A DNA stretch of 64,000 nucleotides, from NCBI RefSeq assembly GCF_024199925.1, contig NZ_JANADR010000001.1:2294001-2358000 (forward strand). Direction: 5' to 3'. Source of the DNA: Bradyrhizobium sp. CCGUVB1N3. GTDB taxonomy: Bacteria > Pseudomonadota > Alphaproteobacteria > Rhizobiales > Xanthobacteraceae. Shown piece by piece: positions 25,847 to 35,502 of this stretch. The position numbers and the translations under genes are program-made. The notes beneath the pieces were generated by a model. That model had not been told where the DNA came from. It worked only from the letters and a program-made list of their open reading frames with translations, and made no database searches. Positions within the stretch are counted from its first letter, which is position 1. Every line of letters begins with the position of its first letter.

Positions 25847-26574
25847 TCGCCGGCGTCCATGCGCCGTCCCCGCCCATGTACCAGCACGATCGCAAAATAA
25901 GGGCAGTCGGATTCGTCCGTCTCGGCGAGCCGCGCGACACGCTCGCCCGGCATGGTGCCACGCTCGACCAGCCAGGCATCGTCCAGCCTGCCGGCGGAGG
26001 CGAGCGCACGGCGTACCTTCTGCAAATTGCGCCCGGTCTTCATGATCACGAGCGCATCGGAATTGCACATGCGCTGCTCAAGCTCGCTCTCCGCGAGCGT
26101 GCCCATCAGGACCGTCGTCACGTCGTCGCCGAGCGCGATCGGCTGGCCGACCGCGTTCCAGCAGCCGGCCATGCCGGGAATGCCCGCGATCACCTCGATC
26201 TCGACGCGCCCCTGCAGGCGTGCGTGCAGATGCATGAAGGAGCCATAGAAGTAAGGATCGCCCTCGCAGAGCACGACGACGTCGACCGCGCGCGCCAGCC
26301 GCGCCAGCCGCTCGACCCACTCATCGTAGAATCCGGCGAGCAGGCGCACATATTCCGGGCTGTCGAAGGCAATCTCCGTCGTGACCGGATATTCCATCGG
26401 ATACTCGGTGACATCGGCCGCAAGCATGCCCTCGACGATGCGCCGCGCCTGGCCTGGACGGCCTCTCTTGCGGAAATAGGCAACATGCCTGGCCGCGCGC
26501 ACCTCGCGATCGGCGCGCACGCTCATCAGGTCGGGATCGCCAGGCCCAAGGCCGCAGCAGATGATACGCCCCAT
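25843..26574 (-). CDS. cobI: Precorrin-2 C20-methyltransferase
   Basis: 243 residues. IICCGLGPGDPDLMSVRA is the SAM-binding start; MEYPVTTEI, VVLCEGDPYFYGSFMHL and VIAGIPGMAGCWNAVG follow, typical of CobI/CbiL. It methylates C-20 of precorrin-2. The start lies two bases after the cobH stop. The Cys pair right at the N-terminus (IICCG) replaces the more usual V/G residues before the glycine-rich loop. Confidence 0.95.
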   Translation of the reverse strand: MGRIICCGLGPGDPDLMSVRADREVRAARHVAYFRKRGRPGQARRIVEGMLAADVTEYPMEYPVTTEIAFDSPEYVRLLAGFYDEWVERLARLARAVDVVVLCEGDPYFYGSFMHLHARLQGRVEIEVIAGIPGMAGCWNAVGQPIALGDDVTTVLMGTLAESELEQRMCNSDALVIMKTGRNLQKVRRALASAGRLDDAWLVERGTMPGERVARLAETDESDCPYFAIVLVHGRGRRMDAGE

Positions 26575-26576
26575 CT

Positions 26577-27206
26577 CTATTCGCTCCGGCTCGCCAGCGC
26601 ATTCACGGCGGCAACGGTGATCGCCGAGCCACCGAGGCGTCCCGCGACAGTCAATGCCGGCGCCGGCGGATTCGCCATCAAGGCCGCCTTGGATTCGGCC
26701 GCTCCGACGAAGCCGACCGGACAGCCGATAATCGCCGCCGGCCGTGGACAATTTTCGTCCTCCAGCATGTTGAGCAGGTGGAACAACGCGGTCGGCGCGT
26801 TGCCGATCGCGACGATCGCGCCTTCGAGATGCGGCCGCCAGAGTTCGAGCGCCGCCGCCGAACGCGTGTTGCGCATGGATCGGGCCAGCGCGGGCACGGC
26901 GGGATCGCCGAGCGTGCAGATCACGGCATTGTTCGCCGGCAGCCGTGCGCGCGTGATTCCTTCCGACACCATGCGCGCATCGCACAGGATCGGCGCGCCG
27001 TTCTCGAGGGCGGCGCGCGCCGCACGTGCCATGCCCGGCGTAAAGCGAATATGGGCCTCGAGCCCCACCATCCCGGCGGCATGAATCATGCGCACGGCGA
27101 CCTGCTCCTCGTCCGCCGTGAAGCGCGCGAGGTCCGCCTCCGCCCGGATGGTCGCAAAGGATTGCCGATAGATCGTCGCGCCGTCGGTCTCATAGATGTG
27201 CGGCAT
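26577..27206 (-). CDS. cobH: Precorrin-8X methylmutase
   Basis: 209 residues. Motifs include YRQSFATIRAEADL, the catalytic-His region VAVRMIHAAGMVGL, and NAPTALFHLLNML and IIGCPVGFVGAAESK near the C-terminus. CobH moves the methyl from C-11 to C-12, forming hydrogenobyrinic acid. Its start overlaps the cobG stop by one base. Confidence 0.96.
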   Translation of the reverse strand: MPHIYETDGATIYRQSFATIRAEADLARFTADEEQVAVRMIHAAGMVGLEAHIRFTPGMARAARAALENGAPILCDARMVSEGITRARLPANNAVICTLGDPAVPALARSMRNTRSAAALELWRPHLEGAIVAIGNAPTALFHLLNMLEDENCPRPAAIIGCPVGFVGAAESKAALMANPPAPALTVAGRLGGSAITVAAVNALASRSE

Positions 27207-28369
27207 CAGCGCCCTCCCATCAGCACGGAGGGATCTTTGACGATCTCGGCGCCGCTCAGTCCGCGCAGCACCGGCATATCGCGTGTCGAGCCAAAGCGGA
27301 CAAGGTCAAATCCGTCGCGGGTTGCAACCAGCGTGAGCGCGGCCGGTCCGGAATGCGCACAACCCTTGGCGCAACCGGAAACGTGAAGCCGCGCATCGGG
27401 CGCGATATGCGGCGCGAGCGCAGCCGCAAGCGCGCGCGTATCGGCATGCGCCTCGCGGCAGCGCGGCGCGCCACTGCAGGCAATCACGCGCAGCGCCGGG
27501 TCGTCGGCCTCGGTGATGAAGCCCTCGCCGCCTGGCATCTCGCGCGCTCCCTCCACCAAAATCATCCGCCACGGCGTCATGCGCAGCGCCGGCGCGCAGG
27601 ACGCGAGATGAGTGAGCGCCGCATGCGGCAACTGCCCGAACGCAACACCAACCATCGCACCATGCGGATGAAGGCCGGGACGTGGCCCAACCGCCACTGC
27701 TGCAGGCTCGGCGTCGCCGCGCAAGCCCTCAGGCAACTTCGCGCCGGTGGCGATAAGCGTCGCCATACGCCCTCGCCCGCCCTTGGCTCCGCCGGACGCC
27801 ACGAACCAATTTGCCAACGCCAGCACGTTGCTCACGACTTCTCCGCGCGTGACGGAGCGGCCGAGTTCCGCGCCATCGGCACGCAGCAGGAGTCCGCCGG
27901 TGCCATCCCGCTCGATCCGGATGTCAGCGGATGCACCCATCAGCACGCGCTCTCTCCCGTCGTCGATAGCGAAGCCAAACTTGGTTGGAAGGTCGAGCGC
28001 GCCGTCAGCAAGAGCCTGCTCGAGATCGCCAGCGAGCAGGCAGCTCTCGTCGCCCACGTTCCAGAACGGAGTCACCAGGATATTGCGCCGCGACTCCGTC
28101 TCCGGATCGGGATCGAGCAGACCGAGTTGCGCGAGCCCATTGAGAACAGGCAGATGGCCTTGATCGCTCACGCCCCTGATCTGGAGATTGGCCCGGCTGG
28201 TCACGTCGATCAGTCCATTGCCATAGCGCGCGGCAAGCTCCGCAATGCCTGCCGCCTGCTTCGCCTCCAGCCGGCCGCCATGCGGGCGCACGCGCACCAC
28301 GAGACCGTCGCCCGACAGCATCGGCCGCAGCGCGCCGGGACACCAGCCCTTGATCGCGACCGCGCTCAT
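27206..28369 (-). CDS. cobG: Precorrin-3B synthase
   Basis: 387 residues of the sulfite/nitrite-reductase fold. The [4Fe-4S] cysteines are visible as ACSGAPRC (near 300) and SGCAKGCAHSGPAA (near 340). CobG uses O2 to form the gamma-lactone of precorrin-3B, so it marks the aerobic pathway and makes CobZ unnecessary here. The start overlaps the cobN stop by 4 bases. Confidence 0.94.
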   Translation of the reverse strand: MSAVAIKGWCPGALRPMLSGDGLVVRVRPHGGRLEAKQAAGIAELAARYGNGLIDVTSRANLQIRGVSDQGHLPVLNGLAQLGLLDPDPETESRRNILVTPFWNVGDESCLLAGDLEQALADGALDLPTKFGFAIDDGRERVLMGASADIRIERDGTGGLLLRADGAELGRSVTRGEVVSNVLALANWFVASGGAKGGRGRMATLIATGAKLPEGLRGDAEPAAVAVGPRPGLHPHGAMVGVAFGQLPHAALTHLASCAPALRMTPWRMILVEGAREMPGGEGFITEADDPALRVIACSGAPRCREAHADTRALAAALAPHIAPDARLHVSGCAKGCAHSGPAALTLVATRDGFDLVRFGSTRDMPVLRGLSGAEIVKDPSVLMGGR

Positions 28370-31300
28370 GAGGCCTCCTTCAGCGCCGCCGCAATCGAAT
28401 TGCGGCGCGTCTTCCAGAGCGAGGCTTCATGCAGCCGGATGAAGCAGGTTTCCATCGCGGCCAAGGCGACCGGATTCTCCCGCGCCATGAATGCGCGAAC
28501 CTCGTCATTGCCGAGGGTCGCGTCATAATAGAGATCGAACAGATGCGGCGGCACGGCACCGGCGAGATGCGCGAATGCGGCCATGTGCTCCAGCGTCGCG
28601 GTGATCTCGGCCGCGCCGCGAAAACCGTGACGCATCATGCCGGCGATCCAATCCGGGTTCGCGGCGCGGGCGCGGACGACGCGCGAAATCTCTTCCGTCA
28701 GCGCGCGTGCCTGTGGCTGGTCGGGGCGCGTCGCGTCGAGGTGATAGAGCGACGGCGCGGCCGCACCTAACTTTGCCGCCGCAGCCGCAACGCCTGCTTC
28801 ATGCGCGGCATAGTCGGCGGCGAGCAGCAGGTCTGTCTCGGGGAGGTCCTGCACATGGACAAAGGCGTCGGCGGCGGCGAGCCGCGTTTCGATGCCGGCG
28901 CGATCGGGCCGGATCTCGCCATCTGATGACAACGCCCAGGATGATGCCGACAGCCAGGCCTCGCCGGCCGCCTCTCGCGAGCTCTCCGTGAAGACATCCG
29001 GTATCGAGGACAGGCCGACGCCATATTGCCCGGGACGCGGCCCGAACACGCGCGCGGCGCGCATGCGATAGGGATTTTCGTCGCCCTCGTCCTCGCGCGC
29101 CGAGAGTGCCTCGCTGGCTGCCTCGAACAATTGCGCGAGGCCCGAGAAGACGTCGCGGAACAGGCCGGACACGCGCAGCGTGACGTCGATGCGGGGACGG
29201 CCGAGCTCGGCCGGCGCGATGATGTCGTAGCCGGTCACGCGCCCTGATGCGTGATCCCAGCACGGCGCGAGGCCGGCAAGATGCAGCGCCATCGCGAACT
29301 CCTCGCCGGCAGTGCGCATGGTCGCGGACCCCCAGAGATCGACGACGAGCCCTTTCGGCCAGTCGCCATGATCCTGCAAGTGGCGGCGCAAGAGTTCCTC
29401 GGCGAGCTTGATGCCTTGCGCATGCGCCGACGGCGTCGGCACGGCGCGGGGATCGACGGCAAACAAATTGCGCCCTGTCGGCAGCACGTCCCGCCGCCCG
29501 CGATACGGCGAGCCAGCGGGCCCGGGCGCGACGCGGCGGCCGGACAACGCCGCGATGAGTGCGTCTCTCTCCCCTTCGCCGCAAGTCCCCCGGCCGAAGA
29601 CATGCAGGCCATCGCCGAACTGGCTTTCCTTGAGATCGCAGACGAAGCGATCGATGCGTGGAATCGCCTCCGCGGGCGCAGCCGATGCGGCAAGACCGAG
29701 ATCGGCGTCGAGGCCGGCGGCGCGCGCCTCGTCGCGGATATCGGCGATCAGGCGCTGCCGGCGCGCGGGATCAAGGCCGTCGGCGGTCGAATATTCGTCG
29801 AGCAGTTGCTCGAGCCGGCGCAAGCCCTCCGGCACTAAGGACTTCGCCAGCGGTGGTGGCAGATGGCCAATCGTCACCGCACCGGTGCGTCGCTTGGCCT
29901 GCGCCGCCTCGCCGGGATCGTTGACGATGAAGGGATAGATGACAGGCAGATCGCCGATCAGCGCCTCGGGCCAGCAGAGCGGCGACAGCGCCACGGATTT
30001 CCCCGGCAGCCATTCCAGCGTGCCATGCGCGCCCATATGCACGACGGCATCGATGCCCTGCTGCCGGAGCCAGAGATAGAACGCGACATAGGCATGCCGC
30101 GGCGTGCGCGAGAGATCGTGATAGTCGGCGTCACGGTGACGGACCTCACCGCGCTCCGGCTGCACCGCGATGATCGCCTTGCCGCTTCTGATCGCCGCGA
30201 AATGAAATTCGCCGCCGCGGCAGCTTGGATCGTCCTCCGGCACCCCCCAGGCGCGCGCCAGATCATCCTGGAGCGCCCGCGGCAGCCGAGAGAGCGCCGC
30301 GCGATAATCGGCGACGCTCCATGTCAATTCCTGCTTGAGCAAGACGTCGCCGAGCGCGCACGCTGGCGCGATATCGAAGCCAGCATCGTCGAGATCGGAG
30401 ATCAGTGTTTCCACCGAGGCAAGCGCATCGAGCCCGACCGCATGTGCGATCTGGTGCGGTCGACCGGGATAGTTGGAGAGCACGATCGCCAGCCGCTTCT
30501 CACTTGCCGGCTTCTCCGCGAGCCGCTGCCAGGCCGCCACGCGCGCAACGACGGCCGCAACACGCTCGTCATCGGGCCGATGCGCGAGGTGCGCGAACTG
30601 CAGATCGCTATCGCACTCGGCGGCCGACTTGAAGCTCACCACGCCTGCAAACACCCGGCCGTCGACCTCCGGCAACACGACGTGCATCGCGAGATCGCCC
30701 GACGAGAGTCCGCGCAACGATTCGGCCCAACTCTCGCGGCGTGCCGTGGAGAGCGCGACCTGGAAGACCGGGCACGATGCGGCATCGAACGGCGTCGTGC
30801 CGTCATCGCCAAGCGCGGAGAACGCGGTCGCATTGACGATAGCCGCGGGCGGATGCTGCGCAAACTGCGCGCGCAGCCAATCGGCGACGCCCGGCGCCTT
30901 CAGCGACGTGACGAACACGCCATAGGCATCAAATCCGTTCTCCCGCAGTGCTGCGATCAGCGCATCGACCGGCGCCATGTCCGCAGCCGTGAGATAAGAG
31001 CGATAGAAGGTAACGAGCGCGCGAGGTCTTCCGTCGGGATCGGGCAGCGACCCGACAACACCGTGCCCCGGCTCGTAGAAACCGATCTCGGGGACCTCGA
31101 TTTCACCAACCACCGGCCCGGCATAGAGACCCGAGGCCAGCGCAAGCTGCGCGATCGCGGCTTGTGCGGCGACCGGTCCGCCCTTGTCGCAGAGCACTTT
31201 CAGCCTTCTGAGCGTCGAGACCGGCAAGGTCGAGAACGCATCCAGCCGCTCATCGTCGCGGCCATCCGCCGGCAACACGGCAAGCGCGATGCCGCGATCC

Positions 31301-31614
31301 TTCGCCAGTTGCTGGAGGGCCGCAAGCCCATACGCCCAATAGGACTCGCCGCCGATCAGGCGCACCAAAATGCCGCGCGCTCGCGACAGCGTCCGCTCGA
31401 TATAGGTGTCGACCGACAGCGGATGACGGAGCTCGGCAAGATTGGCGAGCCGCAGCGACGGCAGGCTAGCGCGCCCCCGCCGCCAGCCGGCCGCGAACGC
31501 AGCGAGATCGGAATCCGAGAACGAGAGCACCACGAGATCGGCCGGGTCCTGGCCGATGTCCCTTGGCGTCGCGGTCTCCTCCAGACCACGGCTCTCGCGG
31601 AAGACGACGTGCAT
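28366..31614 (-). CDS. cobN: Cobaltochelatase subunit CobN
   Basis: 1082 residues, the large porphyrin-binding chelatase subunit related to BchH. Signatures include YLAFYLWLRQQG-like YVAFYLWLRQQGIDAVVHMGAHGTLEWLPGKSVALS (metal-chelatase core) and GLVVDLWGSATMRTAGEEFAMALHLAG. It is somewhat shorter than the roughly 1270-residue P. denitrificans CobN, without an obvious break. It needs CobS and CobT AAA+/VWA partners, which are not in this window. The ATG at 31614 overlaps the cobW stop by one base. Confidence 0.95.
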   Translation of the reverse strand: MHVVFRESRGLEETATPRDIGQDPADLVVLSFSDSDLAAFAAGWRRGRASLPSLRLANLAELRHPLSVDTYIERTLSRARGILVRLIGGESYWAYGLAALQQLAKDRGIALAVLPADGRDDERLDAFSTLPVSTLRRLKVLCDKGGPVAAQAAIAQLALASGLYAGPVVGEIEVPEIGFYEPGHGVVGSLPDPDGRPRALVTFYRSYLTAADMAPVDALIAALRENGFDAYGVFVTSLKAPGVADWLRAQFAQHPPAAIVNATAFSALGDDGTTPFDAASCPVFQVALSTARRESWAESLRGLSSGDLAMHVVLPEVDGRVFAGVVSFKSAAECDSDLQFAHLAHRPDDERVAAVVARVAAWQRLAEKPASEKRLAIVLSNYPGRPHQIAHAVGLDALASVETLISDLDDAGFDIAPACALGDVLLKQELTWSVADYRAALSRLPRALQDDLARAWGVPEDDPSCRGGEFHFAAIRSGKAIIAVQPERGEVRHRDADYHDLSRTPRHAYVAFYLWLRQQGIDAVVHMGAHGTLEWLPGKSVALSPLCWPEALIGDLPVIYPFIVNDPGEAAQAKRRTGAVTIGHLPPPLAKSLVPEGLRRLEQLLDEYSTADGLDPARRQRLIADIRDEARAAGLDADLGLAASAAPAEAIPRIDRFVCDLKESQFGDGLHVFGRGTCGEGERDALIAALSGRRVAPGPAGSPYRGRRDVLPTGRNLFAVDPRAVPTPSAHAQGIKLAEELLRRHLQDHGDWPKGLVVDLWGSATMRTAGEEFAMALHLAGLAPCWDHASGRVTGYDIIAPAELGRPRIDVTLRVSGLFRDVFSGLAQLFEAASEALSAREDEGDENPYRMRAARVFGPRPGQYGVGLSSIPDVFTESSREAAGEAWLSASSWALSSDGEIRPDRAGIETRLAAADAFVHVQDLPETDLLLAADYAAHEAGVAAAAAKLGAAAPSLYHLDATRPDQPQARALTEEISRVVRARAANPDWIAGMMRHGFRGAAEITATLEHMAAFAHLAGAVPPHLFDLYYDATLGNDEVRAFMARENPVALAAMETCFIRLHEASLWKTRRNSIAAALKEAS

Positions 31615-32663
31615 CAGATACCAAGCCCTGATATTCCGAGTCCTGCCTTGATCGCGGCCTCGTCGATATCGCCGTGCTCGCCGATCACGACCAGCTTGGA
31701 TTGCCTGGGACGCACGCCCCAGGGCTGATCGAACTGATGCCGCACGCGCTCGCCGACCGATTGCAGCAAGAGCCGCATCGGCTTGCCCTTGACCGCGATA
31801 TAGCCTTTTGCGCGCAGCACGTTCTGCTCGCGCGCCAGCCGCTGCACCGAGGCGATCAGCGCCTCGACGTCGACGACCTCAGGCAGATCGATCACGACGG
31901 AGTTGAAATCATTGTGCTCGTGCTCGTCCTCACCGTCGTGATGCGAGGGGCGCGCGGCGAGATCGTCTTCGGCCGCCGCTTCCAGGCCGAGGATCACGCG
32001 CAGATCGACCGCACCGTCGACCACCGGCAGCATCGGCACGGGACGCGGCATCTCAGCCGCGATCGCCGCCTTGGCTGCTTCGAGCCCCGCCGCGCCTGCA
32101 AGGTCAGCCTTGGTGAGCAGCACGATATCGGCGCAGGCGATCTGGTCCTCGAACACCTCCGACAGCGGCGTCTCGTGATCGAGATTCTCATCCGCCGCGC
32201 GTTGCGCTTCCACCGCATCCGGATCCGGCGCGAAGCGTCCGGCTGCGACCGCCTCGGCATCAGCCAGCGCGATCACGCCGTCAACCGTGATCCGCGAGCG
32301 GATCTCCGGCCAGTCGAACGCTTTCAGCAGCGGCTTCGGCAGCGCCAGCCCCGATGTCTCGATCAGGATGTGGTCTGGCCTCACCCGGCGCGCGAGCAGT
32401 TGCTCCATCGCCGGAATGAAATCGTCGGCGACGGTGCAGCAGATGCATCCATTGGCGAGCTCGACGATGTTTTCTTCCGGACAATTGGCGTCCGCACAGG
32501 ATTTCAGGATCTCGCCGTCGACGCCTTCGCTGCCGAACTCGTTGACGAGCACCGCGAGCTTCTTGCCGTTGGCATTGCTGATCAGGTGCTGGATCAGCGT
32601 CGTCTTGCCTGATCCCAGAAAGCCCGTGACGACCGTGACCGGGACTTTTGCGAGCGTATTCAT
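31614..32663 (-). CDS. cobW: CobW family GTP-binding protein
   Basis: 349 residues. P-loop GFLGSGKTT at 14-22, metal-binding CICC at 73-76 and the GTPase specificity motif TKAD near 184. A His/Asp-rich loop HHDGEDEHEH lies at 241-250, before the C-terminal CobW_C domain. CobW-type G3E proteins load cobalt. ATG 32663 overlaps the DUF1636 stop by 4 bases; the longer open frame is not needed. It directly precedes cobN, consistent with cobalt delivery to the chelatase. Confidence 0.94.
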   Translation of the reverse strand: MNTLAKVPVTVVTGFLGSGKTTLIQHLISNANGKKLAVLVNEFGSEGVDGEILKSCADANCPEENIVELANGCICCTVADDFIPAMEQLLARRVRPDHILIETSGLALPKPLLKAFDWPEIRSRITVDGVIALADAEAVAAGRFAPDPDAVEAQRAADENLDHETPLSEVFEDQIACADIVLLTKADLAGAAGLEAAKAAIAAEMPRPVPMLPVVDGAVDLRVILGLEAAAEDDLAARPSHHDGEDEHEHNDFNSVVIDLPEVVDVEALIASVQRLAREQNVLRAKGYIAVKGKPMRLLLQSVGERVRHQFDQPWGVRPRQSKLVVIGEHGDIDEAAIKAGLGISGLGI

Positions 32664-33034
32664 TCGGCGGCCTCCGGCACGACGGCGATGGGGGGAATGC
32701 GGGCAAGCGATTGCTTGCGGAAGATTTCGGGACGGCTGCGCCAGGGCACGATGCCGTCGGGCGCCGCCGCGTAAGCCGAAGCGCCTGCGATCACGTCGTT
32801 CGCGTTGGCTTCCGACAGGCGCCCGTAGACATAGGACCATCGACCGGGCGCGCTGAGCGCGACCGAGCAGCCCTGGCTGCAGGCCGACAGGCATTCGACG
32901 GGAACCAAATTGACATCGTCAGGCACGCCGGCGTCGAGGATCGCGGCATGCAGCCGCGCGCCGGGCGTGGTTTCGCCTTCGCCCAGCGTCTGGCCAGCGC
33001 GGCAAGTGATGCAAACGTGAAGTGTGACGGCCAT
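32660..33034 (-). CDS. DUF1636 family thioredoxin-like iron-sulfur protein
   Basis: 124 residues with cysteines at 8, 11, 48, 52 and 56 (CITC, then CLSACSQGC). This resembles thioredoxin-like [2Fe-2S] ferredoxins. GGAAGGGGC precedes ATG 33034. It is the first gene behind riboswitch 3 and is coupled to cobW. The family is recurrently placed beside cobW/cobN, and a role in metal handling or electron supply is plausible but not established. I recognise the family, not the function. Confidence 0.8.
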   Translation of the reverse strand: MAVTLHVCITCRAGQTLGEGETTPGARLHAAILDAGVPDDVNLVPVECLSACSQGCSVALSAPGRWSYVYGRLSEANANDVIAGASAYAAAPDGIVPWRSRPEIFRKQSLARIPPIAVVPEAAE

Positions 33035-33142
33035 CGCCCCTTCCAGGATATCTGCGGGAGGCGATGAGGCGCACGAACCGCTCGAGGAGAGGATCCGTTT
33101 CCCCGTCGCGGAACACCCCGTCCGCCGGTCCAAAACATTCGC

Positions 33143-33332
33143 GCTGGCAGGTCTCCCGGCTTGCGGAGCAGGGTTTTATCCCTTCGATCCCCGCCTTCCC
33201 GATCCCCTTGGGGATCAGTGGCTTCGGGCATCTCTCCGGTCACGGTCGCGGGGGCGGCTGCTTTTCGAACACGAATCTTGCCGATTCGAGCCCTATCGCA
33301 TTCCCTCTTCGCCTGTCGTAGGACAGGAACCA
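33143..33332 (-). promoter_or_regulatory. Cobalamin riboswitch 3 (upstream of DUF1636-cobW-cobN operon)
   Basis: On the minus strand: GAAGAGGGAATGCGATAGGG, the core CCCCCGCGACCGTGACCGG, GCCACTGATCC, and the B12-box CAAGCCGGGAGACCTGCC (about 33146-33163). It is the only large element in the 355-base gap between the divergent DUF1636 and cobO genes and points towards DUF1636. The core reads ACCGTGACCGG where the other two have ACTGTAAGCGG, a compensated variant. Confidence 0.92.
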
Positions 33333-33389
33333 ACGCTGGCCCACCATTTGCCCATGGCCGCCACTTGTCAAGCCGAAGGACCATTTCAG

Positions 33390-34025
33390 ATGACGCCTGA
33401 ACCGGATACCCCAGCGGTGCAAGACACCGACGCCCGGCATGCCACGAAAATGGCGAAGAAGAAGGTTGCCCGCGACAAGATCATGGCGACCAAGAGCGGC
33501 GAGAAGGGGCTGATCATCGTCCATACCGGCGCGGGCAAGGGCAAATCCTCCTCCGCCTTCGGCATGATCGTTCGCTGTGTCGCGCATGGCTTCCCTTGCG
33601 CGGTGGTCCAGTTCATCAAGGGCGCGTGGGATACCGGCGAGCGGCGGCTGCTCACCGGGCATTTTGGCGATCTCTGCCAGTTCCACGCCATGGGCGAAGG
33701 CTTTACCTGGGAGACGCAGGACCGTACCCGCGACATCGCCGCGGCGAAGGCCGGCTGGGTGAAGGCCAAGGAGCTGATATCGGACGAACGCCTGCGCATG
33801 GTCGTGCTCGACGAAATCAACATCGCGCTGCGCTACGATTATCTCGACATCGCCGAGGTCGTCGACTTCCTGAAGACGCAGAAGCCGCCGCTGACGCATG
33901 TCGTCCTCACCGGGCGCAACGCCAAGGACGAGCTGATCGAGATCGCCGATCTCGTCACCGAGATGACGCTGGTGAAACATCCGTTCCGCTCCGGCATCAA
34001 GGCGCAAGCCGGCGTCGAGTTCTGA
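33390..34025 (+). CDS. cobO: Cob(I)yrinic acid a,c-diamide adenosyltransferase
   Basis: 211 residues. The reversed P-loop [14 protein letters not shown] is at about 45-58, with [29 protein letters not shown] and VVLTGRNA following. This is the CobA/CobO/BtuR type, which adds the adenosyl ligand. GAAGGA precedes ATG 33390. The N-terminal 35 residues are a charged, probably flexible extension. It begins the plus-strand pair cobO-cobQ. Confidence 0.95.
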   Translation: MTPEPDTPAVQDTDARHATKMAKKKVARDKIMATKSGEKGLIIVHTGAGKGKSSSAFGMIVRCVAHGFPCAVVQFIKGAWDTGERRLLTGHFGDLCQFHAMGEGFTWETQDRTRDIAAAKAGWVKAKELISDERLRMVVLDEINIALRYDYLDIAEVVDFLKTQKPPLTHVVLTGRNAKDELIEIADLVTEMTLVKHPFRSGIKAQAGVEF

Positions 34026-34035
34026 GACTTTCGCG

Positions 34036-35484
34036 ATGGCGCGCGCATTGATGATTCAGGGAGCGGGCTCGGACGTGGGCAAATCGCTCATCGTCGCGGG
34101 CCTTGCGCGCGCCGCAAAGCGCCGCGGCCTGCGCGTGCTCCCCTTCAAGCCGCAGAACATGTCGAACAACGCGGCCGTCACCGTCGATGGCGGCGAGATC
34201 GGCCGCGCCCAAGCCTTGCAGGCGCTCGCCGCCGGCGTCGAGCCGCACACCGACATGAATCCGGTGCTGCTGAAACCCGAGACCGATGTCGGCGCGCAGG
34301 TCATTGTGCAGGGCAAGCGCATCGCCACCGCGCGCGCCCGCGACTACGCGGCAATGAAACCTTCGCTGATGGGCGCGGTGCTCGAGAGTTTTGAGCGGCT
34401 GAAGGCGCGCGCCGACCTCGTTCTGGTCGAAGGCGCCGGCAGCCCGGCGGAAGTCAATTTGCGCAAGGCCGACATCGCCAATATGGGTTTTGCCCGCAAG
34501 GCCGATGTTCCCGTCGTGCTGGTCGGCGACATCGACCGCGGCGGCGTCATCGCGCAGCTCGTCGGCATCAAGACCGTGATCGACCCTGATGATGCCGCGA
34601 TGATCCAGGGGTTCGTCATCAACAAGTTCCGCGGCGATCCCACGCTGTTCGATGATGGCTACCGGCTGATCCAGGACAAGACATCCTGGCGCGGCTTTGG
34701 CGTGCTGCCCTGGTTCGCGCGCGCCGGCGAATTGCCGGCCGAGGATGCACTGGGACTGGGCGACGCGCGAAAGCCGGGCCGATGCAAGATCGCGTTTCTG
34801 GCGCTCTCGCGGATCGCCAATTTCGACGATCTCGACCCGCTCAAGCTCGAGCCAAACGTTGACCTCGTGATGGTCCGCCCGGGCGAGGCGATCCCCGGCG
34901 ATGTCCAGCTCGTCATCATCCCCGGTTCGAAATCGACGCGCGGCGACCTCGCCTACTTGCGTGCGCAGGGCTGGGACATCGATCTCCTCGCGCATCACCG
35001 TCGCGGCGGTCACGTGCTGGGTGTCTGCGGCGGCTACCAGATGCTCGGCCGCAGCGTGGACGATCCCGAGGGCATCGAGGGCCCGGCCGGAGAGACAGCC
35101 GGCCTCGGCCTTCTCGATGTGACGACGGTGATGTCGCCGCAAAAAACGCTCACCCGCGTCACGGCGCGCCACGCCGGGACTAGCGAAGCAATCGACGCCT
35201 ACGAAATTCACATCGGCCGCACCGATGGGCCGGATCGCGCGCGTCCCTTCGCGATGCTCGACGGCGCGCCGGAAGGCGCGATCTCCGGCGATGGACGCGT
35301 GCACGGCAGCTATCTGCACGGCCTGTTCACGTCGGACGGATTCCGCAAGGCCTTCCTCGCGCAGCTCGACATTCCCGCGACAGACCAGCCGTACGGCGCC
35401 AGGGTCGAGAGCGTGCTCGACGCACTCGCCGATCACATCGAGACCCATCTCGACGTCGAAGGTCTGCTCGCGCTGGCGCGCTGA
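34036..35484 (+). CDS. cobQ: Cobyric acid synthase (glutamine-hydrolysing)
   Basis: 482 residues. An N-terminal ATPase domain carries [33 protein letters not shown] and [10 protein letters not shown] line the corrin site; and a class I amidotransferase domain has its nucleophile Cys in [12 protein letters not shown] and a His in GSYLHGLF. It amidates side chains b, d, e and g of adenosylcobyrinic diamide. It starts 10 bases after cobO. Its last codons lie in a perfect inverted repeat shared with the end of the convergent gene. Confidence 0.96.
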   Translation: MARALMIQGAGSDVGKSLIVAGLARAAKRRGLRVLPFKPQNMSNNAAVTVDGGEIGRAQALQALAAGVEPHTDMNPVLLKPETDVGAQVIVQGKRIATARARDYAAMKPSLMGAVLESFERLKARADLVLVEGAGSPAEVNLRKADIANMGFARKADVPVVLVGDIDRGGVIAQLVGIKTVIDPDDAAMIQGFVINKFRGDPTLFDDGYRLIQDKTSWRGFGVLPWFARAGELPAEDALGLGDARKPGRCKIAFLALSRIANFDDLDPLKLEPNVDLVMVRPGEAIPGDVQLVIIPGSKSTRGDLAYLRAQGWDIDLLAHHRRGGHVLGVCGGYQMLGRSVDDPEGIEGPAGETAGLGLLDVTTVMSPQKTLTRVTARHAGTSEAIDAYEIHIGRTDGPDRARPFAMLDGAPEGAISGDGRVHGSYLHGLFTSDGFRKAFLAQLDIPATDQPYGARVESVLDALADHIETHLDVEGLLALAR

Positions 35485-35502
35485 GCGTCAGCGCGCCAGC
35501 GC
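35470..35502. terminator. Bidirectional hairpin spanning two convergent stop codons
   Basis: GCGCTGGCGCGCTGA (35470-35484) and its exact reverse complement (35488-35502) enclose a 3-base loop. The 15-bp stem contains the cobQ stop on one strand and the threonine-phosphate decarboxylase stop on the other. There is no U-tract, so it may work as a barrier or 3'-end stabiliser rather than as a classic intrinsic terminator. Confidence 0.6.

Noticed and set aside
25847..26068. 74-codon N-terminal extension of CobJ
   Set aside because: It overlaps cobI in another frame and has no family similarity; the ATGA junction at 25846 fits the operon.
29863..31728. 621-codon plus-strand frame opposite cobN
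   Set aside because: It lies fully within cobN on the other strand, and its translation is Arg/Asp-rich with no recognisable domain.
33024..33389. 122-codon N-terminal extension of CobO
   Set aside because: It would read through riboswitch 3 antisense; the ATG at 33390 has a good SD and gives the family's usual length.
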